Positions 16,199 to 23,708 of a stretch of 64,000 nt of DNA are shown piece after piece. Location: assembly GCA_964427005.1 (NCBI GenBank), contig CAYRTL010000010.1, positions 6,268 to 70,267 of the forward strand. Reading direction: 5' to 3'. The stretch is from JAMXLO01 sp964427005 (lineage in GTDB: Bacteria > Pseudomonadota > Alphaproteobacteria > Acetobacterales > Acetobacteraceae). A model generated the notes under the pieces. It was given only the letters and a program-made list of their open reading frames with translations. It was not told the DNA's origin and ran no database searches. The translations under genes and the position numbers were made by a program. Numbering within the stretch: position 1 is the first letter of the stretch; every line of letters starts with the position of its first letter.

Positions 16199-17458
16199 TT
16201 ACGGAAACAGGCCACGCATGTTCTTGGCATTCCGGACCTTTTCAACCCCGATGGCCATCGCCGCAGTGCGATGAGGAACGCCATCGCGGTCCGCCCGCTG
16301 CATCACCTGGGTAAAGGCACGGTCAAGTACGTGGTAGAGCTTGCTCATCACCTCCGCCTCATCCCAGAAGAACTGCTGCAAATCCTGCACCCATTCGAAA
16401 TAGCTGACCACCACGCCGCCTGCATTGCACAGCACATCCGGGATGACGAAAATCTCGTCGCGGCGCTGGTTCAGCACCTCATCTGCATCTGGCGTCGTTG
16501 GGCCATTTGCCGCCTCGGCGAGCACGCGGCATTGCAGCCTCGCCGCAACCGAAGCATCAATGACGCGCTCCACCGCCGCGGGCACCAGCACGTCGCATGG
16601 CTGGACCAATAGCTCGCGCGAATCGAACGACAACTGGTTGGAGAAACCGGCCAGCACGCCGTGCTCGCGCGCGTGCTTCAGGAGTGCTTCGACATCCAAC
16701 CCTCGAGGATCGAAATAGCAGGCGGTGTGATCGGACACGCCGATGAGCTTGACGCCGCGCTGCGCCAGCGTCTCCGCCGCGTAGCTGCCGACATTGCCAA
16801 AGCCCTGGACGATTGCCGTCGCGCCCGCGGGTTGCCGTCCGATCCGCTCCAGCGCACGTCCCACCAGATAAGCCACACCACGGCCGGTCGCTTCGCGCCT
16901 TCCCTCGGTTCCACCTGAGGCCACCGGCTTGCCCGTGACGATTTCCGTGACAGTCCGGCCTTGGTACATGGAATACGTATCCATGAACCAGGCCATCACC
17001 TGTTCATTGGTGCCCATGTCCGGCGCCATCACGTCGGTATGCGGGCCGACGAACGGGATCATCTCTTGCATGTAGCGACGCGAGAGATTCTCCAGTTCGC
17101 GCCGCGACAGCGCGCGCGGATCGACTGTCACACCGCCCTTCGCACCACCGTAAGGGAGTCCGGCAAGCGCACATTTCCAGCTCATCCAGACCGCCAGCGC
17201 CGCAACTTCGCCAATATCGACGCTGAGCGAAAATCGGGTGCCGCCCTTTGTCGGCCCCAACGTCAGATGATGCTGGACGCGATAGCCTTGATAAACGGCA
17301 AGCCGCCCGTCATCGAGGTGGATTGGACAGGAGACGACGACGGCACGCTTCGGGTACAGGAGCCGGTCCCGCTCATCATGCGGGATCTCCAAGTAGTCGG
17401 AGATCACCTGGAACTGCTGGCGGGCCATCTCAAACACCGGGCCCGAGTAAATCGTCAT
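16199..17458 (-). CDS. Glu/Leu/Phe/Val-type dehydrogenase, probably glutamate dehydrogenase
   Basis: A 419-residue amino-acid dehydrogenase. VQHHLTLGPTKGGTRFS and GLPYGGAKGGV carry the substrate-binding and catalytic lysines. APDMGTNEQVMAWFMDTYS and the Rossmann loop VQGFGNVGSYAAETL follow. The C-terminus has NAGGVVVSYFEWVQD, as in NAD-dependent glutamate dehydrogenases. It would link glutamate to 2-oxoglutarate and ammonia. I chose the ATG at 17458 (MTIYSGPVF), which has GGAAGGAG upstream. It diverges from the nitroreductase gene. Leucine-type specificity cannot be fully excluded. Confidence 0.9.
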   Translation of the reverse strand: MTIYSGPVFEMARQQFQVISDYLEIPHDERDRLLYPKRAVVVSCPIHLDDGRLAVYQGYRVQHHLTLGPTKGGTRFSLSVDIGEVAALAVWMSWKCALAGLPYGGAKGGVTVDPRALSRRELENLSRRYMQEMIPFVGPHTDVMAPDMGTNEQVMAWFMDTYSMYQGRTVTEIVTGKPVASGGTEGRREATGRGVAYLVGRALERIGRQPAGATAIVQGFGNVGSYAAETLAQRGVKLIGVSDHTACYFDPRGLDVEALLKHAREHGVLAGFSNQLSFDSRELLVQPCDVLVPAAVERVIDASVAARLQCRVLAEAANGPTTPDADEVLNQRRDEIFVIPDVLCNAGGVVVSYFEWVQDLQQFFWDEAEVMSKLYHVLDRAFTQVMQRADRDGVPHRTAAMAIGVEKVRNAKNMRGLFP

Positions 17459-17543
17459 CAAGCGTCTCCTTCCTGGACGTCGCCTTGCATGGCCTGTGTG
17501 GGTCGGGAATGATCGACCGACCTGCACATATCTGGAGAACGAA

Positions 17544-18392
17544 GTGTCATCCGCAAGCACCCTGGCGGAGTCCGCCGCCGACGCACACACATTACTGAGC
17601 CGTCGCAATCGCGACGGCGTGCTGGAGAGGCCTGCCCGATGGAACGAGGTGCTGGAGACCATTCTCAATCACCGTTCGGTGCGCGCCTTCCTTCCGCGCA
17701 AACTGCCTGAAGGGACGCTTGATCTGCTGGTCGCCGCCGCCCAGTCCGCCTCCACGTCATCGAATCTTCAATTCTGGAGTGTGGTCGCCGTGCAAGAGCC
17801 GGAGCGGAAATCGCGCCTTGCCGACCTTGCCGGGCAGCAACAGTTTATCCGCGACGCGCCTCTGCTGCTGGTCTGGCTTGCCGATATGTCACGACTGGAT
17901 CGCATCGCGGCCGAGCGCCAAGCGCAGGTAGACGGCACGCATTATCTGGAAGAGTTCATTGTGGGCGTCGTGGATGCGGCGCTGGCCGCGCAGAGCGCCC
18001 TAATCGCCGCGGAATCCCTCGGGCTCGGCGGCGTCTATATCGGTGCGATGCGCAATCTGCCCGAGCAGATTGCCGCCGAGTTGGCTCTGCCGCCGCACGT
18101 GTTTGCCGTGTTCGGCATGTCTATAGGCTATCCTGATCCGGAGCGGCCGACCGACATCAAGCCGCGCCTGCCACAATCCGTGGTGCTGCATCGCGAGCAG
18201 TACTCTACTGCGCCACGCAGTAAGGAAATCGATGCCTACAATGCGACCATGCGCGGCTTCCAGGCCGAGCAAGGAATGAAGGCGATCGACTGGACCCAGC
18301 AGTGCTTCAACCGGGTGAAGGACGCGGCGGCCTTGCGCGGGCGTGATCGGATGCGGGAGGCACTGCGAAACCTCGGGTTTGAACTGAGATAA
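17544..18392 (+). CDS. Nitroreductase-family (NfsA-like) flavin oxidoreductase
   Basis: A 282-residue FMN enzyme. NHRSVRAFLPRKLPEGTLDLLVAAAQSA is the nitroreductase opening, with the RSVR phosphate-binding segment. SNLQFWSVVAV, GVVDAALAAQSALIAAESLGLGG and FGMSIGYP follow in family order. Members reduce nitro compounds, quinones or flavins with NADPH. No upstream in-frame ATG suits the start. A GTG at 17544 has TGGAGAA seven bases upstream and is preferred over an ATG at 17496. Its stop codon lies inside the palindrome shared with the convergent gene. Confidence 0.87.
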   Translation: MSSASTLAESAADAHTLLSRRNRDGVLERPARWNEVLETILNHRSVRAFLPRKLPEGTLDLLVAAAQSASTSSNLQFWSVVAVQEPERKSRLADLAGQQQFIRDAPLLLVWLADMSRLDRIAAERQAQVDGTHYLEEFIVGVVDAALAAQSALIAAESLGLGGVYIGAMRNLPEQIAAELALPPHVFAVFGMSIGYPDPERPTDIKPRLPQSVVLHREQYSTAPRSKEIDAYNATMRGFQAEQGMKAIDWTQQCFNRVKDAAALRGRDRMREALRNLGFELR

Positions 18393-18460
18393 GGTTGCAC
18401 CACCAAGACGCGAAGGCACCAGGTTCCTCGTGGCTTTGTGCCTTTGTGGTGAACCTTATC
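18388..18460. repeat. Convergent-gene palindrome containing both stop codons (family C)
   Basis: GATAAGGTT (18388-18396) pairs with AACCTTATC (18452-18460), and inside them CACCAC.../...GTGGTG and AAGGCAC/GTGCCTT continue the stem. The TAA of the nitroreductase and the TAA of the minus-strand transporter are both inside the outer arms. It probably serves as a bidirectional transcript end. Confidence 0.75.
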
Positions 18461-19337
18461 TTCTCAATTGGAATGCGCAGAGCGCTACCATCATCAGCGC
18501 ACCGCCTGCCGCTTGCACCGGCGTCAGCACTTCGCCCAGCAAGGCGATGCTACCAAGTGTGGATACCAGTGGCTCCAGATTCATGATCAGGGCCGTCCGA
18601 AATGGGCCCACGCGTGCGATGGACACGAAGATCGTCAGCACAGAAATCGTGCTGGTGACGCTCATGCCGGCGAATGCGGCCCAGCCCATGGCTGACTGCG
18701 GTGGGTTCCAGGTCTGCGTGAGCAGCGAAGCCAGCACGAACACCATTGCGGAGGGCACAAGCGAGTACCAGGTGTTAAGTCGCGAATCAGTATCTCGCAG
18801 GCTTGCGCGCGTGATCAGCAGCGAGACAACGCGGATCACCGCGGCAGCCAGTGCGCTGACGATGCCGAGCAACTCCACATCGCCGAGCCGAGCGCCAAGC
18901 ATCATCGCGAGGCCGATGAATGCGGCCAGTGCTGCCAATAATCCGCGCCAGCCAACGCGGTCAATGCCCGTGGCAGCTCCGGCCAGACCGGTCAGCAACG
19001 GATAGATGAAGTAGGTCAGGATGGCAACCGACAGCGGCAGCAACTGGATCGCCAGCAGCAAGCCGAACACATTCGCGGCGAACATTACGCCGATCGCGAT
19101 GGAGACGATGCGCTCACGCCTGGTATGTGGGCGCCGCGGTGGAGCACCGCGCAGCCAGAACCAGAAGAACAGCGCCGTCAGCACGCCGCGCGTGGTGACG
19201 AAGGACAGCACGTCCATGCCGTCATTGAATACCACCTTCCCAAGGATATCGGCGGCGCTGAACGAGAGTGCGGACGTGATGCCAGGCAGCAAGGCGGCGA
19301 ACCGGCGTTCGCCGACAGCCAAGGATGTGCTGTTCAT
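18456..19337 (-). CDS. DMT-superfamily (EamA) transporter
   Basis: A 293-residue protein with about ten hydrophobic helices in two EamA repeats. The first repeat includes SALSFSAADILGKVVF and AILTYFIYPLLTGL. The second includes IVSALAAAVIRVVSLLITRAS, then IMNLEPLVSTLGSIALLGE and LTPVQAAGGALMMVA. NLEP is the conserved loop before helix 9. EamA members export metabolites or amino acids. Its start overlaps the aconitase X small-subunit stop by 4 bases (ATGA), so it is the last gene of that operon. Its substrate may be related to that pathway. Confidence 0.9.
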   Translation of the reverse strand: MNSTSLAVGERRFAALLPGITSALSFSAADILGKVVFNDGMDVLSFVTTRGVLTALFFWFWLRGAPPRRPHTRRERIVSIAIGVMFAANVFGLLLAIQLLPLSVAILTYFIYPLLTGLAGAATGIDRVGWRGLLAALAAFIGLAMMLGARLGDVELLGIVSALAAAVIRVVSLLITRASLRDTDSRLNTWYSLVPSAMVFVLASLLTQTWNPPQSAMGWAAFAGMSVTSTISVLTIFVSIARVGPFRTALIMNLEPLVSTLGSIALLGEVLTPVQAAGGALMMVALCAFQLRR

Positions 19338-19738
19338 TGCGCCGAGAGAATCCGCAGAAATGGCGGGTCGATCTCAACCACGGCACCGTTCGGCACTACC
19401 GCAGTGATATCCACATCGAACCCGGAGATCATGGTAAAATCCGCCAGGGCGGCGCCCTGCACCATGATCGGGTTCACGCGGTTCAATACCAACGCCGCCG
19501 GCATTATGCCGCGCGCTGCCATTTCGTGCAGCATCCAGGCGGTCGCAACGCCGCCCTTGGCGGCATCCAGCACCAGGACGCGTCCCACATACGACTGTCG
19601 TGCCAGCTTGTGTTCTTTGCGTGAGAATACGCCGTTGACGCGATCGAGGTCGTAGCGCGCAGAAAACCCGTCCTTCGCAACCAGCGCACGTCCTTGCACG
19701 CGCTTACCCATCGCGGCGGCAGCACGGAATTCAATCAT
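19334..19738 (-). CDS. Aconitase X small (swivel) subunit
   Basis: A 134-residue DUF126-type swivel domain. VQGRALVAKDGFSARYDLDRVNG, SYVGRVLVLDAAKGGVATAWMLHEM, ALVLNRVNPIMVQGAALADF and AVVEIDP are the family's phosphate/carboxylate-cradling loops. It forms a heterodimer with the large subunit encoded immediately upstream and overlapping by 4 bases. Characterised bacterial two-subunit members act as cis-3-hydroxy-L-proline dehydratase, while archaeal ones are mevalonate 5-phosphate dehydratase. The frame is open upstream, but the ATG at 19738 gives the standard length. Confidence 0.88.
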   Translation of the reverse strand: MIEFRAAAAMGKRVQGRALVAKDGFSARYDLDRVNGVFSRKEHKLARQSYVGRVLVLDAAKGGVATAWMLHEMAARGIMPAALVLNRVNPIMVQGAALADFTMISGFDVDITAVVPNGAVVEIDPPFLRILSAQ

Positions 19739-20967
19739 GCGGGAATCCTGCCGGTGCACGCCGCATCGACGCATTGCTGCATTGAAAGCTGCGCCGGGCG
19801 ATAGCCGTAGCCACCCAGGATGTTCACCAGCTTCGCCGATGGCGTAACCAGGGTTTGCCAGCCATTCGCCTCGGCCATTTCGCGCGCATAGCTCTGGTAA
19901 AAGCACATGCCGGACAGCACCAGCCCGCCCGACGCCTCGATGCGTGCAGTGAGGCCAAGCCGGTCGGCATCCGGCTTCACTTGCGGACTCGTCACCACCA
20001 GCAAGGGGATCGTGGCGCGCCGCCCGTCCAGCATGGCCGCGAGATCACGCAGCTCCAGCAAGCTTAGCTGTGGCGAAGAGAATACGACAACGTCCACCTT
20101 CTCGATGCCAGCCAGATAAGCCCTCTGGAATGCACGAAGATCAGCTTCGCCTATTGTCGCAGTCTCCGGCAGCGATTGATCGACCGAGTCCCGAGCCTCC
20201 GGCGTGACGCCGATTATGTGAAACAAGGCGACAGAGCCGTAGCTGGCGAGCGCGGCGCCGAAATGCTTCAATTCGTCGGAACTCGGAACGCGATCCAAGC
20301 CGACGACCGCCGGTACCTGCCAATAATCTCCGGCAATGCGCCCGATAACGCCGCCAAGTGCGCCCCACTCGTGCAGCTCACGGGGTGTGTAGGCGACGCG
20401 CAGCAGCAGCGTTGCGCGACGCTTCTCGGCTAAATGATAGCCATAGCGCGGTGTGCGCCCGGTCAATCCGGCCGCCAGCGCCGAAGGTCCACCTTCAAAA
20501 TTCGATCGCGCACCAAGTACACTGTTGGAATAGATTACCACCCCGGTGTCGCCATACGCCATGTGCTCGCCCAGCGTGGCTGGCATTATCGTCTGGTAGT
20601 TGATGCACGTGTCGGTCATGAGGACGCCAAGTGCCTCGAACGCCGCGATCACGCGGCGCTCCAGCGCCAGCATCCAGTCCTGTTGCTTCAGGCGGGCTGC
20701 GGCCGCGAAATCGGTACCACGCGGATCAGTAATGGTGGGAATGCGCACATGCCGGTCGTTGTCCGGCAATGCCGCCAACCGCTCCAGCCATTCGACGCCC
20801 GCGAGACCTAGCGATTCGGTATCAGCCATGATGTGCGCCTGGGAGACCGGCACGAAATCGGCAGCGCCCAGATATGATCCGACGCGGAGTTGGTGCTGGA
20901 TCGCCCATTGCCGCGCCGGACCGGCTTCGCCGGCGAGCATCGCTTTCTCTTGGTCCGTCAGACGCAT
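19735..20967 (-). CDS. Aconitase X catalytic large subunit (probable cis-3-hydroxy-L-proline dehydratase)
   Basis: A 410-residue DUF521/aconitase X protein. Diagnostic parts are MRLTDQEKAMLAGEAGPA at the start, SQAHIMADTES, TDTCINYQTIMPATLGEHMAYGDTG in the Fe-S region, and YSNSVLGARSNFEGGPSA and GRTPRYGYHL in the core. Near the C-terminus, SGMCFYQS supplies a further cysteine. Together with the separate swivel subunit this is the two-chain bacterial arrangement. Dehydration of cis-3-hydroxyproline to pyrroline-2-carboxylate is the characterised reaction of close relatives. No proline racemase or pyrroline reductase is nearby, so the substrate is inferred. Confidence 0.87.
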   Translation of the reverse strand: MRLTDQEKAMLAGEAGPARQWAIQHQLRVGSYLGAADFVPVSQAHIMADTESLGLAGVEWLERLAALPDNDRHVRIPTITDPRGTDFAAAARLKQQDWMLALERRVIAAFEALGVLMTDTCINYQTIMPATLGEHMAYGDTGVVIYSNSVLGARSNFEGGPSALAAGLTGRTPRYGYHLAEKRRATLLLRVAYTPRELHEWGALGGVIGRIAGDYWQVPAVVGLDRVPSSDELKHFGAALASYGSVALFHIIGVTPEARDSVDQSLPETATIGEADLRAFQRAYLAGIEKVDVVVFSSPQLSLLELRDLAAMLDGRRATIPLLVVTSPQVKPDADRLGLTARIEASGGLVLSGMCFYQSYAREMAEANGWQTLVTPSAKLVNILGGYGYRPAQLSMQQCVDAACTGRIPA

Positions 20968-20988
20968 GTCAGTGGCATGATGCTGGCG

Positions 20989-21759
20989 TCAACTCGTTGC
21001 TGTCAAAAAGCTCTCGACGACGCTGATGAAGCCGGTCGGATTATCGGCGTGCAGCCAATGACCCGCGTTCTTCAGCGTGACCAATCGTGCATTCGGAAAC
21101 AGTGCCTTTATCGCTGGGCGATGCGCAGGCTGGATGTAGTTGGAGTTCGAGCCCGCGATGAACAGCACAGGGCCATGATACTGCGCACCAACCGCCGCGT
21201 CCCACGCCTCGATATCGGGGAAGGCCTCCACGATCTCATCGAGACCAATGCGCCACATGGGAGCCTGCCCGAGCTGCAGGTTCTGCAACAGAAAAGCCCG
21301 CATGCCCGCGTCGGGCACCGCGGCAGCCAACGCGACATCGGCCTGTGCACGGGCCATCCCTGGCGTCAGGGGTAATGCCGCCATTGCCGCCGCCAGATCT
21401 CGAAGATGCGGCGGATAAGCCACCGGCGCGATGTCAGCAACGATGAGCCGATCCACCACGTCCGGCCGTGTGATTGCCGCTTGCATTGCCACCTTGCCCC
21501 CCATCGAATGGCCAAGCAGCGTTGCCGGCAAGGCAGACAGATGATGCAGTGTATCCATTACATCGTCTGCCATGACCTCATAGCGCATGTCGCCCGCATG
21601 AGGGCTCGCGCCATGATTGCGCAAATCCAATGCGATGGTGCGCCGGTTGCGGGCGAATTCCCGCTGCACCGTGCCGAAGTTGCGGGCAGATCCGAAGAGG
21701 CCGTGCAGCAGTACCAGCGGTGGACCTCCCTCGCCAGCCTCTATGGCATGCAAAATCAT
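20989..21759 (-). CDS. Alpha/beta-hydrolase (YbfF-like esterase)
   Basis: A 256-residue hydrolase. LVLLHGLFGSARNFGTVQREFA gives the oxyanion-hole HG motif. LLGHSMGGKVAMQAA is the nucleophile elbow with the catalytic Ser, and LKNAGHWLHADNP supplies the catalytic His. LDLRNHGASPH is characteristic of the YbfF esterase group. The start at 21759 overlaps the stop of the upstream exporter gene by 4 bases, and the aconitase X large-subunit gene starts 21 bases downstream. It is the second gene of a five-gene operon. Natural substrate unknown. Confidence 0.9.
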   Translation of the reverse strand: MILHAIEAGEGGPPLVLLHGLFGSARNFGTVQREFARNRRTIALDLRNHGASPHAGDMRYEVMADDVMDTLHHLSALPATLLGHSMGGKVAMQAAITRPDVVDRLIVADIAPVAYPPHLRDLAAAMAALPLTPGMARAQADVALAAAVPDAGMRAFLLQNLQLGQAPMWRIGLDEIVEAFPDIEAWDAAVGAQYHGPVLFIAGSNSNYIQPAHRPAIKALFPNARLVTLKNAGHWLHADNPTGFISVVESFLTATS

Positions 21760-22700
21760 CCCTCCCTCGCCGGCCATGCAGCGAGCCCGACACCGCACAT
21801 GATCAGCGCCGTGCCCGCCAGCAGATCCGCCGTGATCGGCTCGCCGATCATTACATTGGCAAGGATGAGGCTGATCGCTGGGGTTGTCAGAAAACCGACC
21901 GAGGAAACCAGCGCAGGCAGCGTTGCGGTAGCTTGGATGACACACCAGGTTCCAACCGGACCCGCGATCAGCCCGATATAGGCAAGCGCCAGCCATGACG
22001 TTGGCTGCGAGCCAATCCCGCCGTCCGGTGCCTGCCACAACATCAGCGGTGCGAGCAGCACGGCGCTGACAGCAAAGCACCACGGCAATAACTCAAAGAT
22101 CGATAAGCTCGGCGAGGTCATACGGGTAACAATGATCGCCACAGACCAGGACAGCGATGCGCCAAGCAGGAAAAGATGGCCAATCAGCACATCGCGTGAC
22201 GTCCAGTCGATCGCCCACGGGCTCATTAGAACCATGACCCCCGTGAGTCCCAACACCACTGCAGCGCAACGACGCTGCGAAATGGCTTCGCGCAGGAAGA
22301 TCAGCGAGAGCGGCACGACCCATATGGTTGTCGTGTTGGCAAGAATGGCGGTACGACCGGCCGCTACCCACGCAACCGCTTCATGCGCCAGAGCGAAGTA
22401 CAGCCCAAGCTGGCAGACTCCGATCGCAACCAGCGCCGGCAAATCGTGCCGGATGGGCAAGCGCAGTCGGCCGAGTAACGTCAAAACAACGGCAAGAACT
22501 GCTCCCGAGAGGACGGCGCGCCCTTCTGCAAACCACAATGGTGTGCTACCGGAGTTCAAAGCGATCTTGGTGAGCGGCCAGGCGCTGCTGAGCAGGATCA
22601 CCGAGAAGGCAAGCTGGACCAAACCGGCTGCCGCAGAACGCTTACCGCGGTCGAACGAGGCCGCGGTCCGGGTCATAAACGCGTCAACAGGGGCTGACAT
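21756..22700 (-). CDS. DMT-superfamily (EamA) transporter
   Basis: About 314 residues with ten predicted hydrophobic helices. The first includes AGLVQLAFSVILLSSAWPLTKIALN, then ILANTTTIWVVPLSLIFLREAIS ends repeat 1. ISLILANVMIGEPITADLLAGTALIMCGVGLA ends repeat 2, with the conserved E before the last helix. It is unlike the other exporter at 18456, so they are not recent duplicates. It is the first gene of the minus-strand operon. Its ATG at 22700 lies only 8 bases from the start of the divergent DUF1028 gene. An internal ATG at 22676 is an alternative start. Confidence 0.87.
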   Translation of the reverse strand: MSAPVDAFMTRTAASFDRGKRSAAAGLVQLAFSVILLSSAWPLTKIALNSGSTPLWFAEGRAVLSGAVLAVVLTLLGRLRLPIRHDLPALVAIGVCQLGLYFALAHEAVAWVAAGRTAILANTTTIWVVPLSLIFLREAISQRRCAAVVLGLTGVMVLMSPWAIDWTSRDVLIGHLFLLGASLSWSVAIIVTRMTSPSLSIFELLPWCFAVSAVLLAPLMLWQAPDGGIGSQPTSWLALAYIGLIAGPVGTWCVIQATATLPALVSSVGFLTTPAISLILANVMIGEPITADLLAGTALIMCGVGLAAWPAREG

Positions 22701-22708
22701 AACAACCA

Positions 22709-23365
22709 ATGACCTTCTCTCTCATCGGCCGCTGCTCGCGCACCGGGCAGATGGGCGCCGCCGTCGCCACGTCCTCGATCGCCGTCGGTGCACGAGTCGC
22801 CTATTGCGCGGCAAATGTCGGGGCGGTCCTGACGCAGCATCGCACCGATCCGCGCCTGGGGCCACGCGGCCTCGCTTTGCTCCGCTCGGGATGCACTGCA
22901 CAGGAGACACTCGATGCACTGGTAGCATCGACCGCGCATGCGCAATGGCGTCAGATTGCGGTGCTGGATGCCGCCGGCAGCACGGCAGTCCACAGCGGCA
23001 CGCGCACGAAACCGGAGATGAGCGCGGCGCCGGCCCAGGATGCCTGCGCCATCGGCAACATCCTGGCCAGCGCACTTGTGCCTCCCGCCATGCTGCGCGC
23101 GTTTCAAGCCGATACATCGGCTCCGTTGGCAGAGCGTCTGTTGCAGGCCTTGGAGGCGGGCCAGACCGCAGGCGGCGAGCACGGTCCTGTGCACAGCGCG
23201 CATCTCTTGGTCGTCGAGCGTGAAAGCTTTCCGCTGGTGGACCTGCGCGTCGATTGGCATGACGCGCCAATTGCGGAGCTGCGCGGGCTCTGGGAGCGCT
23301 ATGCGCCACAGAGTCATGACTATCTGCTGCGGGCGCTGGATCCCGATAGTCCGCTGATACGCTGA
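22709..23365 (+). CDS. DUF1028-family protein (Ntn-hydrolase-like fold)
   Basis: A 218-residue member of DUF1028. It starts MTFSLIGRCSRTGQMGAAVATSSIAVGARV, with the characteristic SxxVGARVxY pattern and GVGAVLTQ-like NVGAVLTQHRTDP. AQDACAIGNILAS follows in the core and VDWHDAPIAELRGLWERY at the C-terminus. The fold resembles N-terminal nucleophile hydrolases, but no activity is established for the family to my knowledge. The first bases of the two divergent genes are 8 apart and no ribosome site precedes the ATG, so the message may be leaderless. The aromatic-pathway leader lies downstream. Confidence 0.85.
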   Translation: MTFSLIGRCSRTGQMGAAVATSSIAVGARVAYCAANVGAVLTQHRTDPRLGPRGLALLRSGCTAQETLDALVASTAHAQWRQIAVLDAAGSTAVHSGTRTKPEMSAAPAQDACAIGNILASALVPPAMLRAFQADTSAPLAERLLQALEAGQTAGGEHGPVHSAHLLVVERESFPLVDLRVDWHDAPIAELRGLWERYAPQSHDYLLRALDPDSPLIR

Positions 23366-23379
23366 GAACGGCTGGACGC

Positions 23380-23409
23380 TTGCCTTTTGCCCCGCGGCTG
23401 GGGTATGCA
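23380..23409 (+). promoter_or_regulatory. Candidate sigma-70 promoter of the aromatic leader
   Basis: TTGCCT at 23380-23385 and TATGCA at 23404-23409 are separated by 18 bases. Transcription would start near 23416-23417, which coincides with the A of an in-frame ATG of the leader peptide. That would give a leaderless message, as is known for the trpL leader of Sinorhizobium. This is a pattern match only. Confidence 0.35.
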
Positions 23410-23416
23410 GCCGTTC

Positions 23417-23482
23417 ATGGTGCGAATGCAGGCCGTTTCGACCTCGCGATTTTGGTACCGCTGGTACAGACCGGCGGCCTAG
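23417..23482 (+). CDS. Aromatic-amino-acid leader peptide (attenuator peptide)
   Basis: A 21-codon frame (start at 23417; in-frame ATGs at 23405 and 23426 are alternatives) ends at TAG 23480-23482. Its heart is Phe-Trp-Tyr-Arg-Trp-Tyr at 23450-23467, with TTT TGG TAC CGC TGG TAC codons, followed by Arg-Pro-Ala-Ala and stop. Five aromatic residues in six codons, placed just ahead of alternative RNA stems and upstream of a DAHP synthase gene, is the signature of a ribosome-mediated attenuator. All three aromatic end products are represented. No good ribosome site precedes any of the ATGs, so leaderless translation from 23417 fits best. Confidence 0.75.
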   Translation: MVRMQAVSTSRFWYRWYRPAA

Positions 23483-23516
23483 GATCGTGCACCAGTAGCA
23501 GGAACCCGAAGCCGCC
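23430..23516 (+). promoter_or_regulatory. Attenuator: pause and antiterminator stems ahead of the DAHP synthase gene
   Basis: Region 1 AGGCCG (23430-23435) is complementary to CGGCCT (23475-23480). Region 2 GGCGGC (23473-23478) is complementary to region 3 GCCGCC (23511-23516). Region 3 is also the left arm of the terminator. The 1:2, 2:3 and 3:4 pairings are mutually exclusive. A ribosome stalled on the aromatic codons would leave region 2 free to pair with 3 and allow read-through. One that reaches the stop codon covers region 2 and lets the terminator form. Confidence 0.72.
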
Positions 23517-23534
23517 TCGCCAAGGCGGCTTTCG
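23508..23534 (+). terminator. Attenuator terminator hairpin
   Basis: AAGCCGCCT (23509-23517) and AGGCGGCTT (23523-23531) form a perfect 9-base stem with loop CGCCA, extended by a G-U pair. TTTCGCATTTCT follows the stem, a broken U-tract. It lies 26 bases after the leader peptide stop and before the two downstream reading frames. Confidence 0.75.
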
Positions 23535-23600
23535 CATTTCTGCGCCATCGGAAATCGGATTTCGCCTCGGCAGAGCGGCCCTCAACCGAAGGAGGCTCGC

Positions 23601-23702
23601 ATGCAAGGTTCAGAGTTCGATTTCGACGTGATTACCGGTCCGTCCGTTCCCCGGCCGACGCCGCAACCCGCGCCTCGGCCGGCGCCTCAGCGACCGGAAT
23701 GA
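23601..23702 (+). CDS. Small proline-rich protein, coupled to the DAHP synthase gene
   Basis: A 33-residue frame. It begins MQGSEFDFDVITGPSVPRP, and a tail of alternating Pro, Ala, Gln and Arg follows. A perfect AGGAGG ribosome site lies 5 bases before the ATG (23590-23595). The TGA stop is 6 bases before the DAHP synthase ATG, which has no ribosome site of its own, so the synthase is probably translated by coupling. I do not recognise a family. It may be a real small protein or a translational regulator. Confidence 0.6.
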   Translation: MQGSEFDFDVITGPSVPRPTPQPAPRPAPQRPE

Positions 23703-23708
23703 TGCGTC

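Noticed and set aside
17459..17668. N-terminal extension of the glutamate dehydrogenase frame
   Set aside because: It overlaps the divergent nitroreductase coding region, and GGAAGGAG precedes the ATG at 17458.
23430..23534. A tRNA-like fold in the leader
   Set aside because: No acceptor or CCA pattern. The pairings fit an attenuator better.
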